Of a stretch of 26,620 nt of DNA, positions 8,268 through 15,843 are shown piece by piece. The notes under the pieces were generated by a model. That model did not search any database. It saw only the letters and a list, made by a program, of their open reading frames with translations, and was not told the DNA's origin. Both the position numbers and the translations under genes were made by a program. This DNA is from Thermococci archaeon (GTDB lineage: Archaea > Hadarchaeota > B88-G9), in contig QMUK01000005.1 of assembly GCA_003660555.1 (NCBI GenBank), forward strand, positions 1 through 26,620, written 5' to 3'. Positions within the stretch are counted from its first letter, which is position 1. Each line of letters starts with the position of its first letter.

Positions 8268-9311
8268 TCACAATTTAGGTATATTCAGCTCCCCTACTAT
8301 CTCATCTCCTCCCGAGATCAGGTTGTGGTACTTCACTCCAGTCATTATCACCATCACTCTTAGTCTGCCCATGAATTCCTCATCCACTCTGGCTCCCCAA
8401 ATTACTTGAGCACCTGGTCCCATGTTTTCTGTTACTATTTCTCCCACTTCGTTTGCCTCTGATAACGTCATGTCAGGACCGCCTGTTATGTGTATTAATG
8501 CCCCCTTGCAGTTAGAGTAATCCACCTCAAGTAATGGATTATTTAAAGCAGAATATACTGACTCCCTCACTCTGTCTCTTCCGTTAGATTCACCTAAACC
8601 AACCATAGCAACTTCTCCGTTGCCCATGACTGCTTTAACGTCAGCGAAGTCTAGATTTATTAGACTAGGTAAAGCTATTGTCTCGGATATTCCCTTCACC
8701 ATTTGCGCTAGCACTTCGTCCGCGACACTGAAAGCTTCATCTACAGGCAAATGTGGAGCTAAATCCAGTAACTTGTTATTGTCTATTGCCACTACTGTGT
8801 CACAATGTTTTCTGAGTTCCTTTAGACCATCTCTCGCCTTTGATATCCTGGCTCTCTCTAAGGCAAAGGGTAAGGTGACCACTCCTATTACTAGAGCACC
8901 GTTTTCCTTAGCCACTCTGGCTATGACGGGAGCAGCACCTGTCCCAGTTCCGCCACCCATGCCAGCGGCTACGAAAACCATGTCGCCCTTCATACTCTCC
9001 CTCAACTCCGATATTGATTCCTCTGCAGCCCTTCTGGCTATCTCTGGATCTCCACCAGCTCCTAGTCCTCTAGTGGTTTCCTTTCCAATTAAGACCTTCT
9101 TGTTGGCTCTAGTCATTTCCAAATGTTGAGCATCTGTATTCACTGCTATTGTTTCCACCCCTCTGACGCCTATGGTGTAAAGTCTGTTTATGGTGTTGTT
9201 TCCAGCTCCTCCCACTCCCACTGCTAAGATTCTGGCTTTCCCTATTCCCAACCCAGTCAGTCTGTTTTCGAGTTTAGCGTGAAGTCTAGCTTCTTCTATT
9301 ATACTGTCCAA
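8268..9311 (-). CDS. ftsZ: Cell-division GTPase FtsZ
   Basis: Tubulin-like GTPase that polymerises into the division ring. The N-terminal GVGGAGNNTINRL strand-loop, the tubulin signature GMGGGTGTGAAPV and the synergy-loop motif NLDFADVKAVM needed for GTP hydrolysis are all intact. The protein ends in ELNIPKL, a short tail somewhat like the conserved C-terminal peptide of other FtsZ proteins. Start: a TTG at 9311 has a strong GGGGGAGGT ribosome-binding site seven bases upstream, placed just after the stop of the RHH gene. An ATG at 9356 would add 15 residues and force an overlap, and it lacks such a site. 347 residues with the preferred start. It is cotranscribed with the RHH regulator. Confidence 0.96.
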   Translation of the reverse strand: MDSIIEEARLHAKLENRLTGLGIGKARILAVGVGGAGNNTINRLYTIGVRGVETIAVNTDAQHLEMTRANKKVLIGKETTRGLGAGGDPEIARRAAEESISELRESMKGDMVFVAAGMGGGTGTGAAPVIARVAKENGALVIGVVTLPFALERARISKARDGLKELRKHCDTVVAIDNNKLLDLAPHLPVDEAFSVADEVLAQMVKGISETIALPSLINLDFADVKAVMGNGEVAMVGLGESNGRDRVRESVYSALNNPLLEVDYSNCKGALIHITGGPDMTLSEANEVGEIVTENMGPGAQVIWGARVDEEFMGRLRVMVIMTGVKYHNLISGGDEIVGELNIPKL

Positions 9312-9325
9312 TTTACTACCTCCCC

Positions 9326-9487
9326 CTAAATCCTTCTCAGCCCAGTGTCTCTCCATAATTCTTTCTTTAACAAGTCTCTTATTGCATATCTTATTGCTTC
9401 ACTTCTGTTTGGATAAAGCCCCTTCTCAACCAGCTCCTCTAGGCCTCTGAGATACGCTTCCGGAACTTGGATGGAGATGAGTCTCAT
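9326..9487 (-). CDS. Ribbon-helix-helix regulator upstream of ftsZ (CdrS-like)
   Basis: A short DNA-binding protein of about 53 residues. The strand ISIQVPEAYLRGLEELV, the turn EKGLYPNRSEAIR and the final helix YAIRDLLKKEL match the MetJ/Arc RHH fold. A short RHH protein directly upstream of ftsZ is known in haloarchaea (CdrS with FtsZ2), where it regulates division genes; extending that role here is inference. Start: the ATG at 9487 has GAGGGGA upstream and begins right at the RHH strand; an ATG at 9505 would add six residues. Upstream in-frame starts (9523, 9583) lie at or before the start site predicted from the TATA box at 9538-9546. Fourteen bases separate its stop from the ftsZ start. 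Confidence 0.85.
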   Translation of the reverse strand: MRLISIQVPEAYLRGLEELVEKGLYPNRSEAIRYAIRDLLKKELWRDTGLRRI

Positions 9488-9537
9488 GCCCTTCCCCTCT
9501 TCCATGATATCCGCCGCATACATGTATATCACGAGAC

Positions 9538-9546
9538 AAATATAAA
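9538..9546 (-). promoter_or_regulatory. TATA box of the RHH-ftsZ operon
   Basis: TTTATATTT on the minus strand, preceded by purine-rich GAAGG as a possible BRE. It predicts transcription starting near 9516, giving a leader of roughly 10-30 bases before the RHH start. Confidence 0.55.
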
Positions 9547-9922
9547 CCTTCTGGTATAACACACATGCCAAAAATATGCACATATAGCAAGAGATATTTA
9601 ATAAGTATTCCGATCATCGGGGAATCTCGGCTCTCTTCTGGCCATTGAATTCCAATGTGACACCAGAGACCGAATTCCTTCCCTTGGATCTCCCAATAGA
9701 TCTCTCATGGCACGAACCATCATTCCATTTCTGTTTAAATAGGCCTTCCCTGTTAGTCTTTCCGATTTCCTGTGGAGTTCATCTTATGGTTCAAGAGCCA
9801 TGTGCTTAAGAGACCTTCCTGTACTTCCTCTCTTCTCTTCTTTTTTCTTTGTGGATCTTAGTTTTATTTCCGTGTATGTACGTAGTACAGTGCGATAATC
9901 TCATTGCTATGCTATGAACACA
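9547..9922. other. Intergenic, no gene seen
   Basis: No convincing reading frame. It contains a small palindrome CCGATCATCGG (9610-9620), about 65 bp upstream of the RHH-ftsZ TATA box, which could be an operator but is unproven. A pyrimidine-rich tract lies at about 9813-9857. Confidence 0.4.
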
Positions 9923-10660
9923 TTAGGACCTCACTGAGACCCTTAAATTCCTATTAGATCTAACGTCATCCAGAGCTAGACTCGATAGCATCACTGCATC
10001 CAATGGTACTTCTGACTCACCCACTCCTACCTTTATTGTTAGATTAAACTCTTTTTCAAATGATTTGACTAATTCTATGAATTCTACCCTGTCTAAGAAG
10101 TTGGTCACTCCCATGAAATTATCTCCTCCCATGTAGAATAGGAGAGAATCCCTATCTCTTAATTCCTCAGACAGAAAGACCTCTATCTCCCTCATTAAAG
10201 AAAAGGACTCGTATATAGAAGAAGAATCTGTTAGATTCCTGCTACTCTCTAAATCGAAGTGGGCTATCTGTATTTTACCATTTCCAAGTGAATCTACCTT
10301 CAGTTTACCTCTCCTACATGGATCCCTACTTCCACCTAGTGAATACAAAACCTCTGAAGCCCTCTTTTGTGCCTCTAACGGAGTTTCACCAGATGAGACT
10401 CCCATGCTAACTGTGAACGGATAAGTCGAACTGATCTGTTCCATGAAGGAATAGTGCTCCCTCTCTCCGATTCCGTTGCTCAATGCTAAAAGGCTATCCT
10501 CTCTGGCCCTAAAGACGAATCCTCCATGGGTAGAGAAGAGAGTCTGTATGTCCAGATAAAGTCTAGATTGTATTATTTGCAAGTCACTTTCTCTCTTGTG
10601 TTTCGGTTTGACAGTCCAAGGCCCGTAGTCATCTATTTGTATTGCAGTGAACTGTAGCAT
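9923..10660 (-). CDS. arfA: GTP cyclohydrolase III
   Basis: Converts GTP to the formylated pyrimidine FAPy, the first step toward riboflavin and coenzyme F420 in archaea. The start FTAIQIDDYGPWTVKPKHKR matches the family N-terminus closely, followed by SDLQIIQSRLY, YPFTVSMGVSSGETPLEAQKRA, IQIAHFD and the cyclase-like FYMGGDNFMG motif near the C-terminal domain. 245 residues, close to the ~250-270 of known members. The ATG at 10660 is chosen because the family begins there and a TATA box lies 28 bp upstream, implying a leaderless mRNA; a longer in-frame opening to 10777 would overlap the divergent gene. It suggests the host makes flavin or F420 de novo. Confidence 0.92.
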   Translation of the reverse strand: MLQFTAIQIDDYGPWTVKPKHKRESDLQIIQSRLYLDIQTLFSTHGGFVFRAREDSLLALSNGIGEREHYSFMEQISSTYPFTVSMGVSSGETPLEAQKRASEVLYSLGGSRDPCRRGKLKVDSLGNGKIQIAHFDLESSRNLTDSSSIYESFSLMREIEVFLSEELRDRDSLLFYMGGDNFMGVTNFLDRVEFIELVKSFEKEFNLTIKVGVGESEVPLDAVMLSSLALDDVRSNRNLRVSVRS

Positions 10661-10683
10661 GGGCTTACTTTCGGGAAAGAGAC

Positions 10684-10692
10684 TTAAATATA
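10684..10692. promoter_or_regulatory. Shared TATA element for divergent gch3 and methylthiotransferase genes
   Basis: TTAAATATA (TATATTTAA on the other strand) is centred 28 bp from the ATG at 10660 and 23 bp from the GTG at 10711. No other TATA candidate is seen in the 50-bp gap, so one element may serve both directions. Confidence 0.5.
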
Positions 10693-10710
10693 TCTCGAGG
10701 ATGGAGGGGT

Positions 10711-11937
10711 GTGAAGGTCTTCTTGAAGGTATTCGGTTGCACGATGAATAAAGTCGATGCCCAACTAATAGAATCACTAGCCAAGGCAGGAGGACACGAA
10801 GTAGTTCACAGTGAAGACGAAGCAGACCTAATTGTAATAAATTCGTGCGTGGTAAGAGAAGAAAGCGAGAAAAAAGCTCTCAGATACCTAGAAAGGATAA
10901 AGAAATGTTACAATGGGAAGAGAGTCATATTGACGGGTTGCCTACCATCAGCACTTCCGGAATTGGTTAGAGATACCGAGACTGTAAAACTGGACGAATT
11001 AGAGAAGGCATTTTCGAAGCTGTTCGGAGTCAAAGAAGCTAAAGTAGAGAGAGAAGTGAACTCGATTTCTCACCCAGTCCCTATAGCTAGGGGATGCTTA
11101 GGTAATTGTTCGTATTGCATAGTTAAGCTAGCTAGAGGAAGACTCAGGAGTTCTCCGATGGATGAAGTCATTAGCGAAGTAGAGAGGGCCTTATCGAGAG
11201 GGGCAAAAGAAATCCTATTGACTGCAGAAGACACAGCAGCATACGGCTTAGATTTAGGGGAGAATCTTCCGAGCCTATTGAGAGAGATGCTATCAACAAT
11301 AGAGGAAGAGGAGTTCAGAATCAGAATTGGAATGATGACTCCAGGTTTAGCGAAGAGGATATACAGGGATCTATCTGAGATCTACGAGGATCCGAGGGTA
11401 TACAAATTCCTACACCTGCCACTCCAGAGTGGAGACGATGGGATATTAAGAAAGATGAGGAGGAACTACTCTGTAAAGGACTATTTGGAGATAGTCAAGC
11501 ATTTCAGGAGAAAATTCCCTGAGCTAAATCTAGCTACGGACATAATAGTGGGATTTCCAGGAGAAGGAGCCGAGGAATTCTCCAGAACTTTAGAAGCTTT
11601 GATGAAGTCAGAACCCGATAAAGTTCACGTGGCTAGATACTCACCTAGACCAAAAACTGAGGCCTATGAAATGAAACCTCCACCAGGAAGAGTAATTAAG
11701 AGTAGATCTAGGATCTTGCACAATCTAAGGATGAACTTAGGACTAAAGAGAAACTCCATGCTACTAGGAGAAAGATTTGAAGTACTTCTCACTTCCAAAG
11801 GAAAGAAAGGGGGACTAATAGGGAGAGCTCCGAACTACAAGCAAGTGATCCTAAGAGAAGGAGCTCTAGGAGAATTTTCGAGAGTCGAAGTAGTGGGATA
11901 CACCCCAACTTATCTGAAGGGTGTCAGGGTTGAGTGA
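10711..11937 (+). CDS. tRNA t6A37 methylthiotransferase (archaeal/CDKAL1 type)
   Basis: Radical SAM enzyme predicted to convert t6A to ms2t6A at position 37 of tRNAs reading ANN codons. 408 residues with the full family architecture. The MTTase domain has three cluster cysteines (Cys10 in FGCTMN, Cys46 in INSCVV, Cys77 in TGCLP). The radical SAM motif is ARGCLGNCSYCIVKLARGRL (Cys129, Cys133, Cys136), followed by HLPLQSGDD and DIIVGFPGE. The C-terminal TRAM-like segment includes GERFEVLLTSKG. Start: the GTG at 10711 sits three bases after GGAGG and about 23 bp from a TATA box, so the leader is very short. The following methyltransferase gene overlaps its stop region. Confidence 0.93.
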   Translation: MKVFLKVFGCTMNKVDAQLIESLAKAGGHEVVHSEDEADLIVINSCVVREESEKKALRYLERIKKCYNGKRVILTGCLPSALPELVRDTETVKLDELEKAFSKLFGVKEAKVEREVNSISHPVPIARGCLGNCSYCIVKLARGRLRSSPMDEVISEVERALSRGAKEILLTAEDTAAYGLDLGENLPSLLREMLSTIEEEEFRIRIGMMTPGLAKRIYRDLSEIYEDPRVYKFLHLPLQSGDDGILRKMRRNYSVKDYLEIVKHFRRKFPELNLATDIIVGFPGEGAEEFSRTLEALMKSEPDKVHVARYSPRPKTEAYEMKPPPGRVIKSRSRILHNLRMNLGLKRNSMLLGERFEVLLTSKGKKGGLIGRAPNYKQVILREGALGEFSRVEVVGYTPTYLKGVRVE

Positions 11938-12805
11938 TCCGATCTTCGAATTCAAGCCTAAGCACTTCCCACTATTGACTCAGAAAGAAATAATGAGAAT
12001 TCTAAAAGAGGGGAAATTCAACCCGGATCTGGGATACACTGATCTCGAGGTCAAGGCTCATGTGTTAAACCACGATGGTGAAACTCATTCCGGCGAAGAA
12101 ATACCTGTGAACAGAAGGGAGTTAGAGGTTGCACTCAGTAGGGGAAAGAGAGAAGACGTATACGTCCTAAAGAATGGAAAATTGTTCAAGCTTTCCTTTT
12201 TTAAAAATGGGAGGTACTACAGACTCTTAGACACAGGTGAAGCTCCAACTATAGAGATAAGTGGAATAAGGATGCACAGGACCAAGGGAATAGGACCTTG
12301 GAAGGACTCCGAGAGGAAGACGCTCTCTCTGAGACCTGGAAAGAAGCACCTAGACATATGCACTGGTTTGGGATACACTGCAATCAATGCCTTGAGATTT
12401 GGCTCTCAGGAAGTAATAACGATAGAGAAAGACGAGACCATTCTGGAGATAGCAGAACTAAATCCATGGTCTAGGGGTTTATCCTCCGAGAGGATAAAGA
12501 TAAAGTTGGGAGATGCTACCGAATTAATTCGAGACTTGGAAGATAGTAGCTTCGACTCTGTGCTCTTGGATCCCCCTAGGATGGCTTTAGCTGGAGAACT
12601 ATATTCGAGAGAGTTCTATCAGGAGATATTCAGAGTTCTTAAGACCGGAGGGAGACTCTTTCACTACACAGGAGATCCAGGGGGGAAGTACAGAGGGAAA
12701 GACATTCAGAGGGGAGTAATGGAGAGATTGAGAGTGGTTGGTTTCTCTTGCAGAAGAGACAGAGAAAACTACGGGATTCTAGCAATCAAAAGGTCAGAAT
12801 TTTAG
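11930..12805 (+). CDS. SAM-dependent methyltransferase, archaeal COG2521-like
   Basis: About 291 residues. The C-terminal two-thirds is a class I methyltransferase: motif I LDICTGLGYTAINAL, the acidic end of strand 2 in ITIEKDE, and motif IV SVLLDPPRMALAGELYS, followed by FYQEIFRVLKTGGRLFHYTG. The N-terminal ~100 residues (FKPKHFPLLTQKE onward) form a separate domain seen in predicted archaeal methyltransferases. The substrate is unknown; the DPPR motif resembles nucleic-acid methylases and the tRNA-modification neighbour fits an RNA target, but this is inference. The start is a TTG at 11930, with a GTG at 11921 as an alternative; both overlap the upstream stop. Its 3' end overlaps the convergent membrane gene by 12 bases. 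Confidence 0.85.
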   Translation: MSDPIFEFKPKHFPLLTQKEIMRILKEGKFNPDLGYTDLEVKAHVLNHDGETHSGEEIPVNRRELEVALSRGKREDVYVLKNGKLFKLSFFKNGRYYRLLDTGEAPTIEISGIRMHRTKGIGPWKDSERKTLSLRPGKKHLDICTGLGYTAINALRFGSQEVITIEKDETILEIAELNPWSRGLSSERIKIKLGDATELIRDLEDSSFDSVLLDPPRMALAGELYSREFYQEIFRVLKTGGRLFHYTGDPGGKYRGKDIQRGVMERLRVVGFSCRRDRENYGILAIKRSEF

Positions 12806-13270
12806 AGAACCATCCAAAATCAGATGTATGGTATATCCAAAGAACGCCATGAGGAAGAGGAAGAGAGTGGAGTTCAAGTTACCCCCGAGGATTATGGAAA
12901 CGGGCAAAGAGAGGAGGGAATACACAAAGGAGAATCTTATGGAGTGAAAGATTCCTCTGTGTTTGGTCTTAGGAAGTACCTTCCAGGAGATATAAGCAAT
13001 TCCCATTGAGAGAGGCCAGCTATAGAATCCCAAGTGCTTCACAAAGAAGGAGTGAGAAATTGAAGAGACAGATCCTAGATACAGGAGATACATGGCTCGC
13101 CTTATAGTGGAATCCTCTTTATCAAAGTCCGGAAGAACAGTCCCAAGTAAATAGAAGAGGAAACCAATTATCTCGAATTTAAGTTCCACTTCACCTATGA
13201 TGGTAACTAGGATGAGATATATTGGTATAAAAAGCCAAAATCCAAATTCTAAGTGTTCTTTGAAGTTCAT
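12794..13270 (-). CDS. YdjM/DUF457-like membrane protein (putative metal-dependent hydrolase)
   Basis: 158 residues with about four hydrophobic segments. Conserved polar positions of the family lie at the membrane edges: GTVLPDFD after the first helices, HRGIFHS in the middle and HLILDG near the end, giving the His/Asp set proposed to bind metal. Members are integral membrane proteins of unsettled function. The ATG at 13270 has AGGTGAG about six bases upstream; a GTG at 13279 would add three residues. It converges on the upstream methyltransferase with overlapping 3' ends, so the two mRNAs may be antisense at their tails. Confidence 0.75.
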   Translation of the reverse strand: MNFKEHLEFGFWLFIPIYLILVTIIGEVELKFEIIGFLFYLLGTVLPDFDKEDSTIRRAMYLLYLGSVSSISHSFFVKHLGFYSWPLSMGIAYISWKVLPKTKHRGIFHSIRFSFVYSLLSLPVSIILGGNLNSTLFLFLMAFFGYTIHLILDGSLKF

Positions 13271-13491
13271 GGTTCTCACCTAATTGCTCATCAATCTTCA
13301 TCGTTTAGTACATTACTTCTTTTCCTCCACTAGGTCTAAGACCACCATTCATCACTCGTCTGGAATCAAGCTAGAAGCACACTGCTCCTCGCAATACGGA
13401 TGCATTGCTTTCTTCATTCAATTAGTCTCCGTGATTCGCGTGAGTTAACGAGTTCAACGTGCACTCTCTTCTACTCGTACTTTACTCCCAT

Positions 13492-14289
13492 TCATTCTTC
13501 CCTCTTTACTCTAATTTCTGCGTTTCCCACGGTATTCAGACGAACTTCTACACCTTTATCAGATTCAGAATATTTGAAATCCCCTTTGCAATCATACTCT
13601 TCATTTTTTATAAATAGGGAGCAGGATCCAATGCTATTGGATGAGAAACTCAGTGGAACTTCATTTTCCAATAGTAATTCAACTGAGAAGTTTCCTACTC
13701 CAGAGATAAATAATTTTCCATCATCTTTCACTTTGAAGGAGGTGTTAAGGGACCCCGATCCAATTTCTAGCCTTAGATCCTTTATTTCCGCATTTCCATC
13801 GATTTCTCCCATCCCCAGTTCTATTTCAACTGATTCTGCCTTTGCTTCAGAGAAAGAGACTTTTCCTACACCTATTTTTATTGAAATTTCGTTTGAGGGA
13901 TAAACTTCAATTGAACCACTGTTTCCAGTGAATTTAATCTGCTTTCCATCCCTTTCGACTGTAATTTCACCGCATACTCTTGTTGACCTGCTTTCTCCCA
14001 GCAATTTCACTTCTCCAACATTTAATTCTATGTTTATGCTCTTTTCACTGATATCCTCAATTTCTAGGCAATCTTCACTGGAACGATACGTTCTAGTTAC
14101 TTTCAGTCCATTCCAATTTTCCCAGGATATGTGTATTCTCTCACTCCATGAGTGATTTCCCTTGTTTACCTCGAATTTCATTTCATCTATGTTGAAACTC
14201 GGGGAAAGGTAATAATACACAACTGGAGAGATTAGTCCTAAAATCAAAGAAGAAATAACAAGATATCCAAGAATTTCCCCCGATTTCAT
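13492..14289 (-). CDS. Membrane-anchored DUF4097-like beta-rich protein
   Basis: 265 residues. One N-terminal hydrophobic segment (ILGYLVISSLILGLISPVVYYYL) anchors a long, mostly beta domain with repeating short strands alternating with glycine turns (INIELNVGEVKLLG, IEIELGMGEIDGNAEI, LRLEIGSGSLNT, LFISGVGNFSVELLL). This pattern resembles the DUF4097/adhesin-like beta-helix found in envelope-stress proteins. Two cysteine pairs lie in the exported part (Cys near EDCLEIED and RVCGEITV; CSLF and DCKGD). The ATG at 14289 has a GGAGGTG site seven bases upstream and overlaps the previous stop (ATGA); the longer in-frame opening upstream is a shadow of the Yip1-like gene. An extracytoplasmic role is inferred. 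Confidence 0.7.
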   Translation of the reverse strand: MKSGEILGYLVISSLILGLISPVVYYYLSPSFNIDEMKFEVNKGNHSWSERIHISWENWNGLKVTRTYRSSEDCLEIEDISEKSINIELNVGEVKLLGESRSTRVCGEITVERDGKQIKFTGNSGSIEVYPSNEISIKIGVGKVSFSEAKAESVEIELGMGEIDGNAEIKDLRLEIGSGSLNTSFKVKDDGKLFISGVGNFSVELLLENEVPLSFSSNSIGSCSLFIKNEEYDCKGDFKYSESDKGVEVRLNTVGNAEIRVKREE

Positions 14290-14915
14290 GCCAACACCTC
14301 CTGTAGGGCTGAGATTAGGAGGAAGAAGGACATGAGAAGGAGCACTACTATCGGGGAGAGAGCTGAGATTAGGGAAGCAATTACGTCTATTCCGTGAACT
14401 TCCCTCAGGGAGGAGACTACTACGAAGAGTTGCCATACCATAGACAAAGCTCCGAAGAAAATCAAGGAGATTATTGGTCCCAAAATCCCCAATGGTGAAA
14501 ATAAGAAGATAGAAAGCGGTATTGGGAAAGTAGCAACCCAGGAGAATCCTATTGAAGACAAGGTGTCTGAAAAAGACCCTTTTCCTCCTAAAATAACTGC
14601 GAACACGTGGGAGGACACTGACCAAATTGCCCAAGAGATGAATCCCAGTGCTAAGAAGAGGAGCACGGATATGGAAATAGAGAACCACATGGCGTTGCCT
14701 ACTACACTCTCTATTAGTTCAATTCTAAGAAACTCAGAAGGAATGGAAATCTTCCTAAGGCTAATCAGAGTAGATGAGGACAAACTAAACCCTATTGTCC
14801 CAGAGAAAATCGAAACGAATAGCAGGGAAAGTCTAATCCCTTCTCCTTCAGTCAACCATATCCTAGCTCTCTTCTCTGGCCTTAATAGTATCTCTCCCAA
14901 TTCCTCGATCTTCAC
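14286..14915 (-). CDS. Yip1-domain-like membrane protein
   Basis: 209 residues with a short cytoplasmic N-terminus (EELGEILLRPEKRARIWL) typical of Yip1-like proteins, then about five hydrophobic segments (LLFVSIFSGTIGFSL, WFSISISVLLFLALGFISW, WVATFPIPLSIFLFSPLGIL, ALSMVWQLFVVVSSLR and the C-terminal helix). Function in prokaryotes is unknown; the family often neighbours envelope proteins. The GTG start has GGGGT five bases upstream. It overlaps the downstream DUF4097-like gene by four bases, so the two are translationally coupled. Confidence 0.7.
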   Translation of the reverse strand: MKIEELGEILLRPEKRARIWLTEGEGIRLSLLFVSIFSGTIGFSLSSSTLISLRKISIPSEFLRIELIESVVGNAMWFSISISVLLFLALGFISWAIWSVSSHVFAVILGGKGSFSDTLSSIGFSWVATFPIPLSIFLFSPLGILGPIISLIFFGALSMVWQLFVVVSSLREVHGIDVIASLISALSPIVVLLLMSFFLLISALQEVLA

Positions 14916-14938
14916 TCAAGACCCCAATTTGGGAAATC

Positions 14939-15244
14939 CTACACAATATAAAACATTTCTTCTCCAGGCCTAGATAGGACTGAGCGGATCCAAACTGCGA
15001 TGGGTGAGTGCAATCTATCTGTAAAAGACGCGAGACCCAACCCTAAAGCGATTGCCAGTTCTTCGGTCAACGAACCCAAGTAATAGAAAATCCACAAAGC
15101 AGTTACCGTGCAGAGCAAATTCAAAGCTATTGCAATTCTCTCTTCGCTTGTCAGATCATTTTCCGAAGTTATCTCATCCCTGATTTGGATTAGAGTCCAT
15201 AGAATAGCACAGAGCATTCCTATTATCAGAGGCAAGGGAATCAC
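14939..15244 (-). CDS. Small membrane protein downstream of a structured leader
   Basis: About 101 residues from a GTG at 15244 (an ATG at 15217 is also possible). Hydrophobic segments are PLIIGMLCAILWTLIQI, IALNLLCTVTALWIFYYLG and LAIALGLGLASF. The in-frame opening extends to 15295, but that stretch encodes part of a strong RNA hairpin and is not hydrophobic, so I exclude it. No family recognised. It lies 23 bp upstream of the Yip1-like gene on the same strand, and a TATA box at 15379-15387 could drive all three envelope-type genes. Confidence 0.55.
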   Translation of the reverse strand: MIPLPLIIGMLCAILWTLIQIRDEITSENDLTSEERIAIALNLLCTVTALWIFYYLGSLTEELAIALGLGLASFTDRLHSPIAVWIRSVLSRPGEEMFYIV

Positions 15245-15272
15245 CCGAATCGAACGGAAACAAACAGAGTGA

Positions 15273-15355
15273 TGCCGGGGTTGGTCACTGCTCATCGCTC
15301 CCGCAAGTACTCTGGAAGTCGCTCAAATGAGCAAATTGAGTACCAAACCCCGGCA
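15273..15355 (-). ncRNA. Candidate structured 5' leader or small RNA
   Basis: TGCCGGGGTTTGGT (15355-15342, minus strand) pairs with ACCAACCCCGGCA (15285-15273) through 13 pairs and one bulged base, closing a loop of about 56 bases. Inside, GTACTC (15307-15312) can pair with GAGTAC (15338-15343), and a GCTC/GAGC mini-hairpin sits within it; part of the inner stem competes with the outer one. A TATA box centred 28 bp upstream of 15355 on the minus strand predicts that transcription begins at the first base of the outer stem. The element could be a cis-regulatory leader of the gene starting at 15244 or an independent RNA. Family unknown. Confidence 0.5.
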
Positions 15356-15378
15356 CTAGTAAATTCGATAAAACAGTC

Positions 15379-15387
15379 ATTTAAAAC
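15379..15387 (-). promoter_or_regulatory. TATA box upstream of the structured leader
   Basis: GTTTTAAAT on the minus strand, centred 28 bp from the predicted first base (15355) of the hairpin element. Confidence 0.5.
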
Positions 15388-15426
15388 TTATTGGGAATTT
15401 TCGGGACGATTTTAGGGTGAAAAGGG

Positions 15427-15804
15427 TCAGTCATTGGCCTCTTCGTCGAACGGCGTAACTACCTTCTCTAAGTCGCACTCCCGTGGCACGCCATTTTCGT
15501 CGTAGGTGTACTCCCTGATTAATACTATCTTCGGTTTAGGAACGTTCGTTTCCGCAACAACCCATGGAGTGAAAACGAGGAGCCAGTTATACAAATCCCT
15601 CTCTCCCTTTGTGTTCTTGTAGTATGGACAAACGTATCCGTCATTTCTCAAGGATCTCAACGTAGCCTCTACAAATATCTTAGCCTCTTTCCCCTTGGTT
15701 TGAATTTCCAAGTCAACTAGGTCCTTGGGCGTTTTCCCTGTTCCAGAAACCAGTACTTCGTCTCCACTCTCAAGGTTCTTGAGGCGCACGAACCACTTCT
15801 TCAC
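15427..15804 (-). CDS. Hypothetical soluble protein
   Basis: 125 residues, no membrane segment or signal. The composition is acidic at the C-terminus (EECDLEKV-like, ending DEEAND), with a Trp/Tyr-rich middle (RDLYNWLLVFTPWVVAE) and an alternating strand/turn pattern. The GTG start is strongly supported by a GGGAGGT ribosome-binding site six bases upstream, so I regard it as real. No family recognised. It follows the decayed gene at 15844-16498 on the same strand by 39 bases, so the two may once have formed an operon. Confidence 0.6.
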   Translation of the reverse strand: MKKWFVRLKNLESGDEVLVSGTGKTPKDLVDLEIQTKGKEAKIFVEATLRSLRNDGYVCPYYKNTKGERDLYNWLLVFTPWVVAETNVPKPKIVLIREYTYDENGVPRECDLEKVVTPFDEEAND

Positions 15805-15843
15805 GTCTTTACCTCCCTTTTCACTCCTTAATAAAACTACCTC

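Noticed and set aside
9312-9356. Longer FtsZ start at the ATG at 9356
   Set aside because: It overlaps the RHH gene and lacks a ribosome-binding site, whereas the TTG at 9311 has GGGGGAGGT at ideal spacing.
9610-9620. CCGATCATCGG palindrome as an RHH operator
   Set aside because: It is short, single-copy in what I could see, and 65 bp upstream of the promoter; not enough to call a binding site.
10661-10777. N-terminal extension of the GTP cyclohydrolase III frame
   Set aside because: It covers the promoter and the start of the divergent gene; the family begins at the ATG at 10660.
13400-13903. 167-residue plus-strand opening
   Set aside because: It is Ser/Phe/Pro-rich, antisense to the DUF4097-like gene, and lacks a ribosome-binding site; a shadow of the real minus-strand gene.
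14290-14688. N-terminal extension of the DUF4097-like frame
   Set aside because: It lies wholly within the Yip1-like gene; the ATG at 14289 has a strong ribosome-binding site.
15273-15355. Box H/ACA guide RNA interpretation of the 13-bp stem element
   Set aside because: No ANA box follows the lower stem on either strand and no kink-turn motif could be found.
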